Shown here piece after piece: positions 9,214 to 18,205 of a DNA stretch of 64,000 nucleotides; the stretch's first letter is position 1; every line of letters starts with the position of its first letter. Origin of the DNA: Burkholderia sp. Bp9142 (GTDB lineage: Bacteria; Pseudomonadota; Gammaproteobacteria; Burkholderiales; Burkholderiaceae); the NCBI RefSeq assembly GCF_003853415.1, contig NZ_QTPP01000003.1:62001-126000 (forward strand), in the 5' to 3' direction. A program made the translations under genes and the position numbers. A model generated the notes under the pieces. It searched no databases. It saw nothing but the letters and a program-made list of their open reading frames with translations, and was not told the origin of the DNA.

Positions 9214-10038
9214 ATGAAGAAGCTGATTGCCGCAGGTGTCGTCGCAGGCGTGTCGACGCTCGCATCGGCCCAGCAGGCGGGCGACAACGTCGCGACGCTG
9301 GGCTGGCTGCACATCATGCCGCAGGATTCGACCAACGGGCTGACGACGAATCTCGCAAACATGCCGATCAACGGGCCGCTGCGGCTGCCCGGGTCGTTCA
9401 CGTCGCCGGGCACGAGCCTGACGGTCAACAACGCCGATACGGTCGGCCTCACGCTCACGCACTTCTTCACCGACCATATCGCGGTGACGTCGGTGCTCGG
9501 CGTACCGCCCGAGTTCACGCTGACCGGACACGGCGTGATCCGGCCGCCGGGCCCGGCCGGCGCGCTCGGCAGCGTCAATATGGACAATCCGGCGAATCAG
9601 CCGGCCGTGAAGAATGCGCGGCAGTGGAGCCCCACGATCATTCTGCAGTACTACTTCAATGCACCGACTGCGAAGTTCCGTCCGTTCGTCGGGATCGGCG
9701 TGGCCTACAGCTGGTTCAGCAACATCGAACTGAACGGCAACTTCGCGAAGGACATCAACGAAAACCTCGGCAGCGTGCTGGCTGCCGGGGCCGGCAAACC
9801 GGGGCCGACGTCGGTGGAGGGCAAGGCGTCGTCGTCGTTCACGCCGGTCTACAACGTCGGCGCGAGCTATGCGATCGACAAGCACTGGGGGCTCACGGCG
9901 ACGCTGACCTACATGCCGCTGAAGACCTATTCGTCGCTCGTGATCAAGGCCGCCGACGGGTCGACGCTCGCGACCACGCGCACGCGGCTGAAGGCCGATC
10001 CGCTGATCACGTTCGTCGGGATTTCCTACAAGTTCTGA
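9214..10038 (+). CDS. ompW: OmpW family outer membrane protein
   Basis: 274 residues with a cleavable signal ending ASA-QQ. The mature part has OmpW features: a GWLHIMPQDS opening strand, ..TVGLTLTHFFTDHIAVTSVLG, a central PTIILQYYFN..AKFRPFVGIGVAY block, and a C-terminal ...FVGISYKF ending in phenylalanine as outer-membrane barrels do. OmpW forms an 8-stranded barrel that passes small hydrophobic molecules laterally. The family often neighbours alkane-oxidation functions, which fits the PraB-like gene downstream. GGGGGAG lies before the start. Confidence 0.88.
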   Translation: MKKLIAAGVVAGVSTLASAQQAGDNVATLGWLHIMPQDSTNGLTTNLANMPINGPLRLPGSFTSPGTSLTVNNADTVGLTLTHFFTDHIAVTSVLGVPPEFTLTGHGVIRPPGPAGALGSVNMDNPANQPAVKNARQWSPTIILQYYFNAPTAKFRPFVGIGVAYSWFSNIELNGNFAKDINENLGSVLAAGAGKPGPTSVEGKASSSFTPVYNVGASYAIDKHWGLTATLTYMPLKTYSSLVIKAADGSTLATTRTRLKADPLITFVGISYKF

Positions 10039-10159
10039 GCCGCCCGGCGCGCAGCACGCGTGCCGGCGGCTTCCTGCGACCGAGCGGCCGGGGCAATCCG
10101 GCCGGGACGTCGCGTTCCTGGCGGCGTGCCGCCATTTGTGAAGAGAGGGGGCAGTTCAA

Positions 10160-10663
10160 ATGAGCATTCGCAAAATCGTATCGCTTGTTGCTGCAGTGGC
10201 ATTCACCGCGGTGTCGGCCGCGCCTGCATTCGCCGTGACCGTTTCGCGCGCCGATGGTCAGGCCATGAATCCGAACGGGGAGCCGTTCTCCGCGACGGGC
10301 CTCACGGTCCTGGCCAAGGGGGCGATCAACGCGAGTTGCAACGCGACGTTCAACGGCACGATCTCCTCGACGGGCATCGTCAACATCACGTCGACCACGT
10401 TCACGGGCGGTGCGACGTGCGGCCTGATCAGCGGCAGCGCGACCAGCGCGGCGCCGTGGACGGGCCAGGCCGACAGCACGACGCAACTGTCCATCAACAA
10501 TGCGAAGGTGACCGTGTCGCTGCTCGGCACCTGCGGGCCGAGCAAGGTCGTGACGACGTGGAGCGATCCGAACTCGTCGCTGACGTTCAACAACGCGGTG
10601 CTGACGCCGGACTGCACGGTCAGCGGCACGGTCGCCACGTCGCCGAAGTTCCACGTGCAGTAA
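10160..10663 (+). CDS. secreted PraB-like protein (alkane-oxidation activator family)
   Basis: 167 residues. The signal peptide ends at about residue 25 (APAFA-VTV). The mature protein is small, serine/threonine/glycine rich and has four cysteines (N-A-S-C-N, TCG, TCG, DCT), compatible with disulfides. The pattern PFSATGLTVLAKGAINASCN and the later cysteine-linked strands look like the Pseudomonas PraB family, described as activators of alkane oxidation. I match this from memory without alignment. It ends the lipoprotein/ompW operon, and a cell-surface role in hydrophobic substrate handling is an inference. Confidence 0.6.
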   Translation: MSIRKIVSLVAAVAFTAVSAAPAFAVTVSRADGQAMNPNGEPFSATGLTVLAKGAINASCNATFNGTISSTGIVNITSTTFTGGATCGLISGSATSAAPWTGQADSTTQLSINNAKVTVSLLGTCGPSKVVTTWSDPNSSLTFNNAVLTPDCTVSGTVATSPKFHVQ

Positions 10664-10912
10664 GCGTCGCGTGATCGAGGCCGGGCGCCCGCCATGGACG
10701 AGGGCCGTGCAAGGATGTGTGGCGGGCGTTCCGGTTTCTCGATGCGTTCGCGTCGTCGCGCGTATCGGCGCGACGACCGGCTGGCCGCCTGCTTCGCGAT
10801 CCGATGCAGGTGGCCATGCAGCGGGCCGGTGCGACGCACCGCGCCGCCTGCTTCGACCGAAGCCCGAAACGAAACCACCATTCCGATTCGCCAGAACCAT
10901 TCCGGACCACCC

Positions 10913-12034
10913 ATGCTCACCGACCCAGCGAAGTATGGCGATGCCCGCGGTGCGACGCCTGACCGGCTGCGCACGGCCGCGTGGCTGCAGTACCTGATCG
11001 AACATCTGCATGAAGCGGCTTGCGTGACGACGGCCGACGTCGACGCAACGGACGGTCCGCCGTCGCCGCGCGCGGCACGCGTGCGGGCGGGCGTGAACCG
11101 GTCGCACGAAGCGATCGCCGTCCTGCACGCACTCGCGCCGTGGATTGCGACGGACGGCGGCGGTTGCGTGTGCGACGCGGGCTATCCGCCCGGCGCGTGC
11201 ATGCACGTGCCCGACGCGCGGCAGCTTGCGCACGCCGAGCGATGCTGCCCGGGATCGCGCGCGGTATTCGAAGCCGCGCATGGCTTCGTCGATGCGTGGG
11301 CCTTCGACGATCCCGACGACGGCTGGGCCGCGCTCGAGCGGATTGCCGTCGGCGTCGGATCCCGCGGCGGCGGCGCCGACGAGCATGAAGTGCGGGAACC
11401 CTGCGCGAACGGCGAAGCACCGCCAGCGAAGCACCTGAGAGAACGACGCGCGGCCGTCGCGGCGGCCTGCGTGGAGCCGTCGGCCCGGCCGGGGGCCGTC
11501 ATCGACGCGATCGTGCTGCGCGTCTGCGGGCCGCGCGACGATGCCGCACGCATCGACGAGATGGCCGCGCTCGCGATGTTCTGCGCGGAGCTGGCCGCCG
11601 GCCAGGGGATATCCTTTACCGCGTACGGCGGTCAGCACAATCTCGTGGCGCGCGCGATTCGCGAACGTCGCACCGATCTTGCGTCGGTGGACGGCCTGCT
11701 CGCGGCGGTGTCCGCGTGCCGGCTCGACCGGCTCGTCGGCGCGGGCAGCTTCTGGGCGTATTACCTGCTGGCGGGCATCGTGATCGCGGCGCCGGACAGG
11801 GTGCGCGAATTCGCACGCCGCTTCCATGGCGACGCGTGGCAGGCGTGGCTCGATGAAACACTGGCGTGGCCGGCGGTCGGCCGCTTCGGATTGAAGGAGG
11901 ATGTCGCGTTCGACCGTTTGCGCGGCGCGATGAGCCTGACGTCGCGATCGAATCCGATCGTGCGCGCGAAACGCGTGCGGCCGAGGGCGGCGGCCATCAC
12001 GCGGTTCAGTACGGGCGCCGACAGCGTCCAATGA
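10913..12034 (+). CDS. hypothetical protein, cysteine-rich N-terminal half
   Basis: 373 residues if started at the ATG at 10913 (MLTDPAKYGD); the ribosome-binding site is weak and an upstream in-frame ATG exists. The translation has a believable amino-acid mix, unlike the arginine-rich antisense frame. I recognise no family. Visible features: a glycine/cysteine patch GGGCVCDAGYPPGACMH with a later CC pair, an alanine-rich middle, and a helical C-terminal half with FWAYYLLAGIVIAAPDRV. No signal peptide. It lies 249 bp after the PraB-like gene and ends at a bidirectional terminator. Confidence 0.5.
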   Translation: MLTDPAKYGDARGATPDRLRTAAWLQYLIEHLHEAACVTTADVDATDGPPSPRAARVRAGVNRSHEAIAVLHALAPWIATDGGGCVCDAGYPPGACMHVPDARQLAHAERCCPGSRAVFEAAHGFVDAWAFDDPDDGWAALERIAVGVGSRGGGADEHEVREPCANGEAPPAKHLRERRAAVAAACVEPSARPGAVIDAIVLRVCGPRDDAARIDEMAALAMFCAELAAGQGISFTAYGGQHNLVARAIRERRTDLASVDGLLAAVSACRLDRLVGAGSFWAYYLLAGIVIAAPDRVREFARRFHGDAWQAWLDETLAWPAVGRFGLKEDVAFDRLRGAMSLTSRSNPIVRAKRVRPRAAAITRFSTGADSVQ

Positions 12035-12067
12035 AAAACGGCTCGAGGCGAGAACGCCCCGAGCCGT
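12034..12067. terminator. bidirectional Rho-independent terminator
   Basis: A 13-bp stem with one mismatch (12038-12050 and 12055-12067), tetraloop AGAA, separates the convergent hypothetical gene and betA. On the minus strand the hairpin is followed directly by TTTTT, making it a good terminator for the betIBA operon. Confidence 0.75.
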
Positions 12068-12119
12068 GCATGTTGCTGCTGCCGCCGCCGCTGTGCACGG
12101 GGGCGGGGTGCTGGCGCGG

Positions 12120-13820
12120 TTACGCCGTCTCGGGCTGCCGCACCGCCTTCGCGACATTCCGCGCCATCGCTCCGTTGGCGACGAAGTAAGGCACGTCGAC
12201 CCGCGCCAGCGGCTTGCGGCCGCGGATCTTGTCCGCGATCTTCTCCGCGATCATGATCGTCGGCGCGTTCAGGTTGCCGGTCGTGATGATCGGCATGATC
12301 GACGCATCGACCACGCGCAGTCCTTCCAGCCCGTGCACGCAACCTTCTTCGTCGACCACGGCCATGTCGTCATGGCCCATCTTGCACGAGCACGACGGAT
12401 GGAACGCGGTTTCCGCGCGGGCCCGCACGAACGCGTCGAGTTCCTTGTCGGTCTTGCAGTCGGCGCCCGGGTTCAGCTCGCGGCCGCGATAGCGGTCGAG
12501 CGCGGGCTGCCGCATGATCTCGCGCGTCGCGCGGATCGCGTCGCGGAACTCGCGCCAGTCGAGCGCTTCGGCCATGTAGTTGAACAGGATGCTCGGATGG
12601 TCGTTCGGATCGCGCGAGCGCAGCTTCACGCGGCCGCGGCTCGGCGAACGCATCGACCCGACGTGCGCCTGGAAGCCGTGCATCTCGATCGCGTTCGAGC
12701 CGTTGTAGTTGATCGCAACCGGCAGGAAGTGATACTGGATGTTCGGCCACAGGTCGTCGTCGCGCGTGCGGATGAAGCCGCCCGCCTCGAAGTGGTTGCT
12801 CGCGCCGAGGCCGGTGCCGTTCAGCAGCCATTCGAGGCCGATCTTCGGCTGGTTCCACCACTTCAGCGCCGGATACAGCGACACCGGCTCCTTGCACTCG
12901 TACTGGATGTACATCTCCAGGTGATCCTGCAGGTTCTGGCCGACGCCGGGCAGGTCGAGCACGACCGGGATGTCGAGTGCCTTCAGCCACGCGCCGGGGC
13001 CGACGCCCGAGCGCTGCAGCAGTTGCGGCGACGCGATCGCGCCGCTGCACACGAGCACTTCGCGGCGCGCATGCGCGGTCGCGCGCTCGCTGCCGCGCAG
13101 GTACGTGACGCCCGATGCGCGCTTGCCGTCGAACAGGATGCGATCGGCGAGCGCGTGCGTGACGATCTCGAGGTTCGACCGCACCTTCGCCTGGTCGAGG
13201 TAGCCGCGCGCGGTGCTGGCACGGCGGCCCTTCGGCGTGACGGTGCGGTCCATCGGGCCGAAGCCTTCCTGCTGATAGCCGTTCAGGTCGTCGGTGCGCG
13301 GATAGCCGGCCTGCACGCCCGCATCGACCATCGCCTCGAACAGCGGGTTCACGCCCGGCTTGCTGGTCGTGACCGACACGGGGCCGTCGCCGCCGTGATA
13401 GTCGTTCGGGCCGACGTCGCGCGTCTCGGCCTTCTTGAAGTACGGCAGGCAGTCGAGATACGTCCAGTTCTCGAGCCCCTTGTGCGTCGACCAGTTGTCG
13501 TAGTCGAGCGCGTTGCCGCGGATGTAGCACATCCCGTTGATCAGCGACGAACCGCCGAGCCCCTTGCCGCGGCCGCATTCCATCCGGCGGTTGTCCATGT
13601 GCGGCTCGGGGTCGGTCTCGTAGGCCCAGTTGTAGCGACGGCCCTGCAGCGGATAGGCGAGCGCCGCCGGCATCTGCGTACGGAAGTCGAAGCGGTAGTC
13701 GGGGCCGCCCGCCTCGAGCAGCAGCACCGTCACATCCGGATCTTCCGTCAGGCGCGTCGCGAGCACGTTGCCCGCGGAACCGGCGCCGCAGATGATGTAG
13801 TCGTATTCGCGTGTCGTCAT
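12120..13820 (-). CDS. betA: choline dehydrogenase
   Basis: 566 residues, a GMC-family flavoprotein that oxidises choline to betaine aldehyde (and onward to betaine) at the membrane. The FAD dinucleotide fold [11 protein letters not shown] opens the protein. The GMC signature [20 protein letters not shown] is near residue 90, and HPSCSCKMG and [12 protein letters not shown] lie near the C-terminus with the family's active-site region. Length fits E. coli BetA (about 556). It is last in betI-betB-betA, 22 bp after betB. Together with GbcAB/DgcAB here it feeds betaine into catabolism as well as osmoprotection. Confidence 0.95.
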   Translation of the reverse strand: MTTREYDYIICGAGSAGNVLATRLTEDPDVTVLLLEAGGPDYRFDFRTQMPAALAYPLQGRRYNWAYETDPEPHMDNRRMECGRGKGLGGSSLINGMCYIRGNALDYDNWSTHKGLENWTYLDCLPYFKKAETRDVGPNDYHGGDGPVSVTTSKPGVNPLFEAMVDAGVQAGYPRTDDLNGYQQEGFGPMDRTVTPKGRRASTARGYLDQAKVRSNLEIVTHALADRILFDGKRASGVTYLRGSERATAHARREVLVCSGAIASPQLLQRSGVGPGAWLKALDIPVVLDLPGVGQNLQDHLEMYIQYECKEPVSLYPALKWWNQPKIGLEWLLNGTGLGASNHFEAGGFIRTRDDDLWPNIQYHFLPVAINYNGSNAIEMHGFQAHVGSMRSPSRGRVKLRSRDPNDHPSILFNYMAEALDWREFRDAIRATREIMRQPALDRYRGRELNPGADCKTDKELDAFVRARAETAFHPSCSCKMGHDDMAVVDEEGCVHGLEGLRVVDASIMPIITTGNLNAPTIMIAEKIADKIRGRKPLARVDVPYFVANGAMARNVAKAVRQPETA

Positions 13821-13842
13821 GACGGGGTATCTCCTATCGTTC

Positions 13843-15312
13843 TCAAAACACCGGGTTGTAGCGGCCGAGCTCGACCTGTACCGACTTGATTCGAGTGTAG
13901 TGTTCGAGCGTCGTGATGCCGTTCTCGCGTCCGACACCGGATTGCTTGTATCCGCCAACCGGCATCTCGGCCGGCGATTCGCCCCACGTGTTGATCCAGC
14001 AGATGCCGGCTTCGAGGCGGTGGATCGTGCGGTGCGCGCGCGACAGGTTCTCGGTCACCACGCCGGCCGCGAGGCCGTAGCGCGTGTCGTTCGCGCGAGC
14101 GATTACTTCGTCCTCCGATTCGAAATCGAGGATGCTCATCACCGGCCCGAAAATCTCCTCGCGGACGATCTTCATGTCGTCGCGGCAGTCGCCGAACACG
14201 GTCGGCGCGACGTACTGGCCGCTGCCGAAGTGACCGTCGGTCAGGCGCGTGCCGCCCGCGAGCAGCTTTGCGCCTTCGGCCTTGCCGCTCTCGATGAAGC
14301 CGAGCACCTTGTCGAGCTGCGCGGCCGACACGAGCGGGCCGAAGTTGGTGTCGGCGTCGGTCGGCTTGCCGACGCGAATCCGCTTCACGCGTTCGAGCAC
14401 GCGCTGCGTGAACGCGTCCTTGATCGAGCGATGCACGAACACGCGCGTGCCGTTCGTGCAGACCTGGCCCGAGCTGAAGAAGTTGGCGGTGACCGCGATG
14501 TCGGCCGCGCGGTCGAGGTCGGCATCCTCGAACACGATCAGCGGCGACTTGCCGCCGAGCTCCATCGTCACTTCCTTCAGCGACGACGCGCCGGCCAGCG
14601 ACATCACCTTCTTGCCGGTCTCGACGCCGCCGGTGAACGACACCTTCGCGATGTCCGGGTGACCGGTGAGCAGCGCGCCGACCGAGCCGTCGCCCTGCAC
14701 GACGTTGAACACGCCGGCCGGCACGCCGGCTTCCGTATAGATTTCCGCGAGCTTCAGCGCGGTGAGCGGCGTGACTTCGCTCGGCTTGAACACCATCGCA
14801 TTGCCGGCCGCGAGCGCGGGCGCCGTCTTCCAGCATGCGATCTGGATCGGGTAGTTCCATGCGCCGATGCCCGCGCACACGCCGAGCGGCTCGCGGCGCG
14901 TGTAGACGAACGACTCGGCGCGCAGCGGCACCTGCAGCCCTTCGATCGCGGTCGCGAGGCCCGCGTAGTACTCGATCACGTCCGCGCCGGTGACGATGTC
15001 GACCGCGAGCGTCTCGCCGATCGGCTTGCCGGTGTCGCGCGTCTCGATGGCCGCGAGTTCGTCGTTGCGCTCGCGCAGCAGGTCGACCGCGCGCCGGAGG
15101 ATGCGCGAGCGCTGCATCGCGGTCATCGCGGCCCATTCGCGCTGGCCTTCCCGGGCCGACGCGACCGCGCGGTCGACGTCGGCCGCGCTCGCCTGCTGCA
15201 CCTGCGCGAGCAGTTCGCCGGTGGCGGGATCGACGGTGTCGAAAGTCTTGCCGCTGGTGGCATCGACGTAACCGCCGCCGATGTAGAGGCGCTGCAAACC
15301 GTATACGGACAT
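13843..15312 (-). CDS. betB: betaine aldehyde dehydrogenase
   Basis: 489 residues, the usual BetB length. It oxidises betaine aldehyde to glycine betaine with NAD(P)+. Seen are [12 protein letters not shown] (catalytic Glu of the aldehyde dehydrogenase family), [16 protein letters not shown] with the catalytic cysteine, and [10 protein letters not shown]. The start ATG has AAGGAG in front. It sits between betI and betA in the same direction. Confidence 0.95.
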   Translation of the reverse strand: MSVYGLQRLYIGGGYVDATSGKTFDTVDPATGELLAQVQQASAADVDRAVASAREGQREWAAMTAMQRSRILRRAVDLLRERNDELAAIETRDTGKPIGETLAVDIVTGADVIEYYAGLATAIEGLQVPLRAESFVYTRREPLGVCAGIGAWNYPIQIACWKTAPALAAGNAMVFKPSEVTPLTALKLAEIYTEAGVPAGVFNVVQGDGSVGALLTGHPDIAKVSFTGGVETGKKVMSLAGASSLKEVTMELGGKSPLIVFEDADLDRAADIAVTANFFSSGQVCTNGTRVFVHRSIKDAFTQRVLERVKRIRVGKPTDADTNFGPLVSAAQLDKVLGFIESGKAEGAKLLAGGTRLTDGHFGSGQYVAPTVFGDCRDDMKIVREEIFGPVMSILDFESEDEVIARANDTRYGLAAGVVTENLSRAHRTIHRLEAGICWINTWGESPAEMPVGGYKQSGVGRENGITTLEHYTRIKSVQVELGRYNPVF

Positions 15313-15344
15313 GAGGATCTCCTTGTTGGCGACTGCGTGACGCG

Positions 15345-15929
15345 TCAGTCGGACGCGAGCAGCAGGTCGATGTAATCGTGGGTGAGCTTCAGTGCAGCCC
15401 GGGTGTCGATCGGGCCGCCGGCGAGCGCGCCGCGCAGCCACAGGCCGTCGATCAGCGCGGCGAGGCCGCTGGCGGCTTCCCGCGCCTTCGCGCGCGGCAG
15501 GGCCTTGGCGAACTCGGCGCACAGGTTCGAATGGAGGCGCCGCGTGTTGACGTGCTGCAGGCGCTTGAGCATCGGGTCGTGCATGCTCTGCGACCAGAAC
15601 GCGAGCCAGGTCTTCATCACGGGCGCGCTGACCTGCGTGTCGTCGAAGTTCGCGGCGGCGATCGCGCGCAGCCGCGAACGCGGGTCCTTGCGAGCGGCGA
15701 CGCGGCGCTGCGTGGTGGCGGCCCACAGATCGCGCAGCACGTGCCGCATCGTGGCTTCGAGCAGGCCGTCCTTGTCGCCGAAGTAGTGGCTGACGATGCC
15801 CGTCGAGATGTTCGCGCGCTGCGCGACCGATGCGAGCGTCGTGCCGGGCAGGCCGGCTTCGTCGATCGAGCGCAGCGTGGCGTCGATCAACTGTGCGCGG
15901 CGGATCTCCCGCATTCCGACTTTCGGCAT
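15345..15929 (-). CDS. betI: BetI, TetR-family choline-responsive repressor
   Basis: 194 residues. The TetR helix-turn-helix is at about 30-55 ([20 protein letters not shown]). The N-terminus [19 protein letters not shown] and the tail [14 protein letters not shown] match BetI closely. In enterics BetI represses the bet genes and choline relieves it. It is first in the operon, 32 bp before betB, and a candidate operator lies about 60 bp upstream of its start. Confidence 0.93.
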   Translation of the reverse strand: MPKVGMREIRRAQLIDATLRSIDEAGLPGTTLASVAQRANISTGIVSHYFGDKDGLLEATMRHVLRDLWAATTQRRVAARKDPRSRLRAIAAANFDDTQVSAPVMKTWLAFWSQSMHDPMLKRLQHVNTRRLHSNLCAEFAKALPRAKAREAASGLAALIDGLWLRGALAGGPIDTRAALKLTHDYIDLLLASD

Positions 15930-15987
15930 CGCGAACTCCTTCGCCCGGACGGGCCGTTCCTGGAAGTCGAGAGCTTAGCGGTTTTTT

Positions 15988-16004
15988 ATTGATCGTTCAA
16001 TCAA
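15988..16004. promoter_or_regulatory. candidate BetI operator
   Basis: attgatcgttcaatcaa lies upstream of betI and consists of TTGA/TCAA half-sites. It resembles the ATTGA...TCAAT operator described for BetI in enteric bacteria. Its place in the betI promoter region supports autoregulation. Confidence 0.65.
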
Positions 16005-16648
16005 CAAAAAATGAGGGTCCGGTGGCGAATTGGCAGGCCGGAGGACTGCGGGCGATGTTCTGCCGCGATTGTGCAGGTGCGAAAAAAGAATTGAAAGGAT
16101 GTTAAATAATTTTAAGTTTGTTTAAAACGATTCCAGCGAGGATGACTCAATGGTTTGGAAAATTTCCGGATTCGAATCATTACATGTCGAAAGAATGTCT
16201 AGTTATGTGAGAATCGCGGAAATCCGTGAATCAGAACGCTTGGTGTCGAGATCGGTGGTTTATGGAAATTCGTTTCAATCGGGCGATTGAATTCATGTAT
16301 GTGATTGAATTTAAATGGAACAAGAGGCGAATCGGCTTGTATTGTGCCGAGCCGGCAAACGATTGCGGTCGCGTTGCAATCGATTCCGCTTACCATAAAA
16401 AATGCCGAAAAAATTTGAATCGGGCGTATTCCAGGGTGGAGTAGAGGGGATCGTTGGGATGACTTGAGCAAGTAATATTGCTCATATTAATATGGCGCCG
16501 CATTACGAGGAATGAATCGGCGCCGCGGGTATTTGCCGCGGTGCGTCGGCAATGGGCGCGGCCAACGGCCGCGTCACGGCCGGCGCCAGTCATTGCGCAC
16601 CTGCAGCATGCCGCGACGCCGAGACGCCGCATCCACCGGAGAACGACG
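16005..16648. other. AT-rich divergent control region, betI/rhlA
   Basis: This 644-bp stretch, especially 16090-16500, is strikingly AT-richer than the rest of the window. It holds a dyad tgagcaa/ttgctca (16465-16484) and, sharing one base with the dyad's arm, the perfect 12-bp palindrome catattaatatg (16483-16494), about 155-185 bp before rhlA. A 72-codon open frame at 16226-16444 has no ribosome-binding site or family likeness and is not called. I saw no clear LuxR-type box. Confidence 0.5.
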
Positions 16649-17551
16649 ATGCCGACCGAAAAACACTTGGTCCCGCTACCGAATGGTCTGAAGGTCTACG
16701 TCGAACGGAACGTGTTCGATCCGTCGTTCGACACGGCGATGCTCGTCAACGGCGCGCTCGCGACGACCGCATCGTTCGGGCAGACCGTCCAGTATCTCGG
16801 CGAGCGGATGAACACGATCTGCTTCGACCTGCCGTATGCGGGGCAGTCGCGTCAGCATAACCCCGGCTGCTTCATCCTGACGAAGGACGACGAGGCCGCG
16901 ATCCTCCAGCATCTGGTCGAACGCTTCGCACCCGCGTTCCTGGTGTCGGTGTCGTGGGGCGGCGTCGCGTCGCTGTTCGCACTCGCGCGCGGCTGCCCGA
17001 GCGTGCGGCGCGCGGCCATCTGTTCGTTCTCACCGTTCCTGAATGACGCGATGGTCGACTACGTGACGCGCGCCCGCGACCACATCGCGGCCGGCGAAAA
17101 CCTGAAGGCCGCGCAGTTGCTGAACGACACGGTAGGCCGCTACCTGCCGCGCATCATGAAGCTGTACAACTACCGCTACCTGACGCGCCTGCCGCGCGAC
17201 GAGCAGGACCAGGTCGCGTTCCACGTCGACCAGATCCTGTCGCTGCAGCCGGAGCGCTACCTGAGCGAGTTCTCGAACATCGGCTGCGAGCTGCTGTTCG
17301 TGAACGGCGAGCGCGATGAGTACACGACGCCGGCCGACGTCCGCCAACTCGTCGCGCACGTGCCGCGCGCGCGCTTCGCGACGATTCCCGATGCCGGCCA
17401 CTTCCTCGACATCGAAGGCCGCGCGCAGCGCGAGACGACACGCGCGGCGCTGCTCGACTTCTTCTGCGATGCGCCGCCCGTTGCCGCGGGCCTCGCGCTC
17501 GGCGCCGCGCACGCGTGCGTGTCCGCGCCAATGCCGGCGATGTCGTCGTGA
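16649..17551 (+). CDS. rhlA: RhlA, HAA synthase for rhamnolipids
   Basis: 300 residues. RhlA joins two 3-hydroxyacyl chains into 3-(3-hydroxyalkanoyloxy)alkanoate, the lipid part of rhamnolipids. The alpha/beta-hydrolase triad falls at S102 (SVSWGG), D223 (GERDEYTT) and H251 (DAGHFLD), the same numbers I recall for P. aeruginosa RhlA. FDLPYAGQSRQHNPG and LLNDTVGRYLPR are also typical. GGAGA precedes the ATG at 16649. It is first in a seven-gene operon reaching 25043. In Burkholderia the expected chains are longer (C14) than in Pseudomonas. Confidence 0.95.
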   Translation: MPTEKHLVPLPNGLKVYVERNVFDPSFDTAMLVNGALATTASFGQTVQYLGERMNTICFDLPYAGQSRQHNPGCFILTKDDEAAILQHLVERFAPAFLVSVSWGGVASLFALARGCPSVRRAAICSFSPFLNDAMVDYVTRARDHIAAGENLKAAQLLNDTVGRYLPRIMKLYNYRYLTRLPRDEQDQVAFHVDQILSLQPERYLSEFSNIGCELLFVNGERDEYTTPADVRQLVAHVPRARFATIPDAGHFLDIEGRAQRETTRAALLDFFCDAPPVAAGLALGAAHACVSAPMPAMSS

Positions 17552-17618
17552 CGCAGCACGTCGCGCACCGGGCACGTCGGGCACATCCGAATTCCTATCC
17601 ACACGAGGCAGGCCAGCC

Positions 17619-18188
17619 GTGAATATCGTTCAGACCATCGCCATCGTCGTTCCCTGGGCCGCGTGGCTCGCCTACTGGATCGCGACGTCGCAGGCCGTGA
17701 AGACGACCGTGCGCAAGGAGGCGTCGCGCTCGCGCACGCTGCAGTCGATTCCGCTGATCGCCGGCGGCGCACTGATCATCCTGCCCGACCCGACGCTGCA
17801 CGCGCTCGTGCCCGACTGGCAGCGCTTCGGCCTGCAGGCGCAATGCGGGCTTGCGGTGCTCGTCGCCGGGCTGCTGTTCTCGGTGTGGGCGCGGCTGCAT
17901 CTCGGCACGAACTGGAGCGTGTCCGTCACGCTGAAGGAAAACCACGAACTCGTGCGCACCGGGCCGTATGGCCTCGTGCGTCATCCGATCTACACCGGCT
18001 GCCTGATCGCGCTGGCCGGCGCCGCGCTGATCGGCGGCGAGTGGCGCGGCGCGCTCGGCGTCGCGCTCGTGTTCGCGTCGCTCGCGTACAAGGTGCGCGT
18101 CGAGGAAAGCTGGTTGACCGGCCATTTCGGGCCGGCGTATGCACAGTACCGCCGCGAGGTCGCGGCGCTGATCCCCGGCTTCTATTGA
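17619..18188 (+). CDS. ICMT-like integral membrane methyltransferase
   Basis: 189 residues from a GTG at 17619 with GAGGC before it. About four to five membrane segments are visible. The C-terminal half has the isoprenylcysteine carboxyl methyltransferase/PEMT signature RTGPYGLVRHPIYTG (113-127), then EESWLTGHFGPAYAQYRREV. These residues bind S-adenosylmethionine in this family, which methylates carboxylates or amines of membrane-embedded lipids. It lies between rhlA and rhlB, 67 bp and 17 bp from them, inside the operon. A lipid carboxylate of the rhamnolipid pathway is the attractive substrate, but that is inference. Confidence 0.85.
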   Translation: MNIVQTIAIVVPWAAWLAYWIATSQAVKTTVRKEASRSRTLQSIPLIAGGALIILPDPTLHALVPDWQRFGLQAQCGLAVLVAGLLFSVWARLHLGTNWSVSVTLKENHELVRTGPYGLVRHPIYTGCLIALAGAALIGGEWRGALGVALVFASLAYKVRVEESWLTGHFGPAYAQYRREVAALIPGFY

Positions 18189-18205
18189 TCCCCGCGAGGC
18201 GCGCG

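Noticed and set aside
10007-12157. 716-codon minus-strand frame opposite the hypothetical gene
   Set aside because: Arginine-rich shadow; the plus-strand frame has the more natural composition.
16226-16444. 72-codon frame in the AT-rich region before rhlA
   Set aside because: No ribosome-binding site, no family likeness, and it lies in a probable promoter region.
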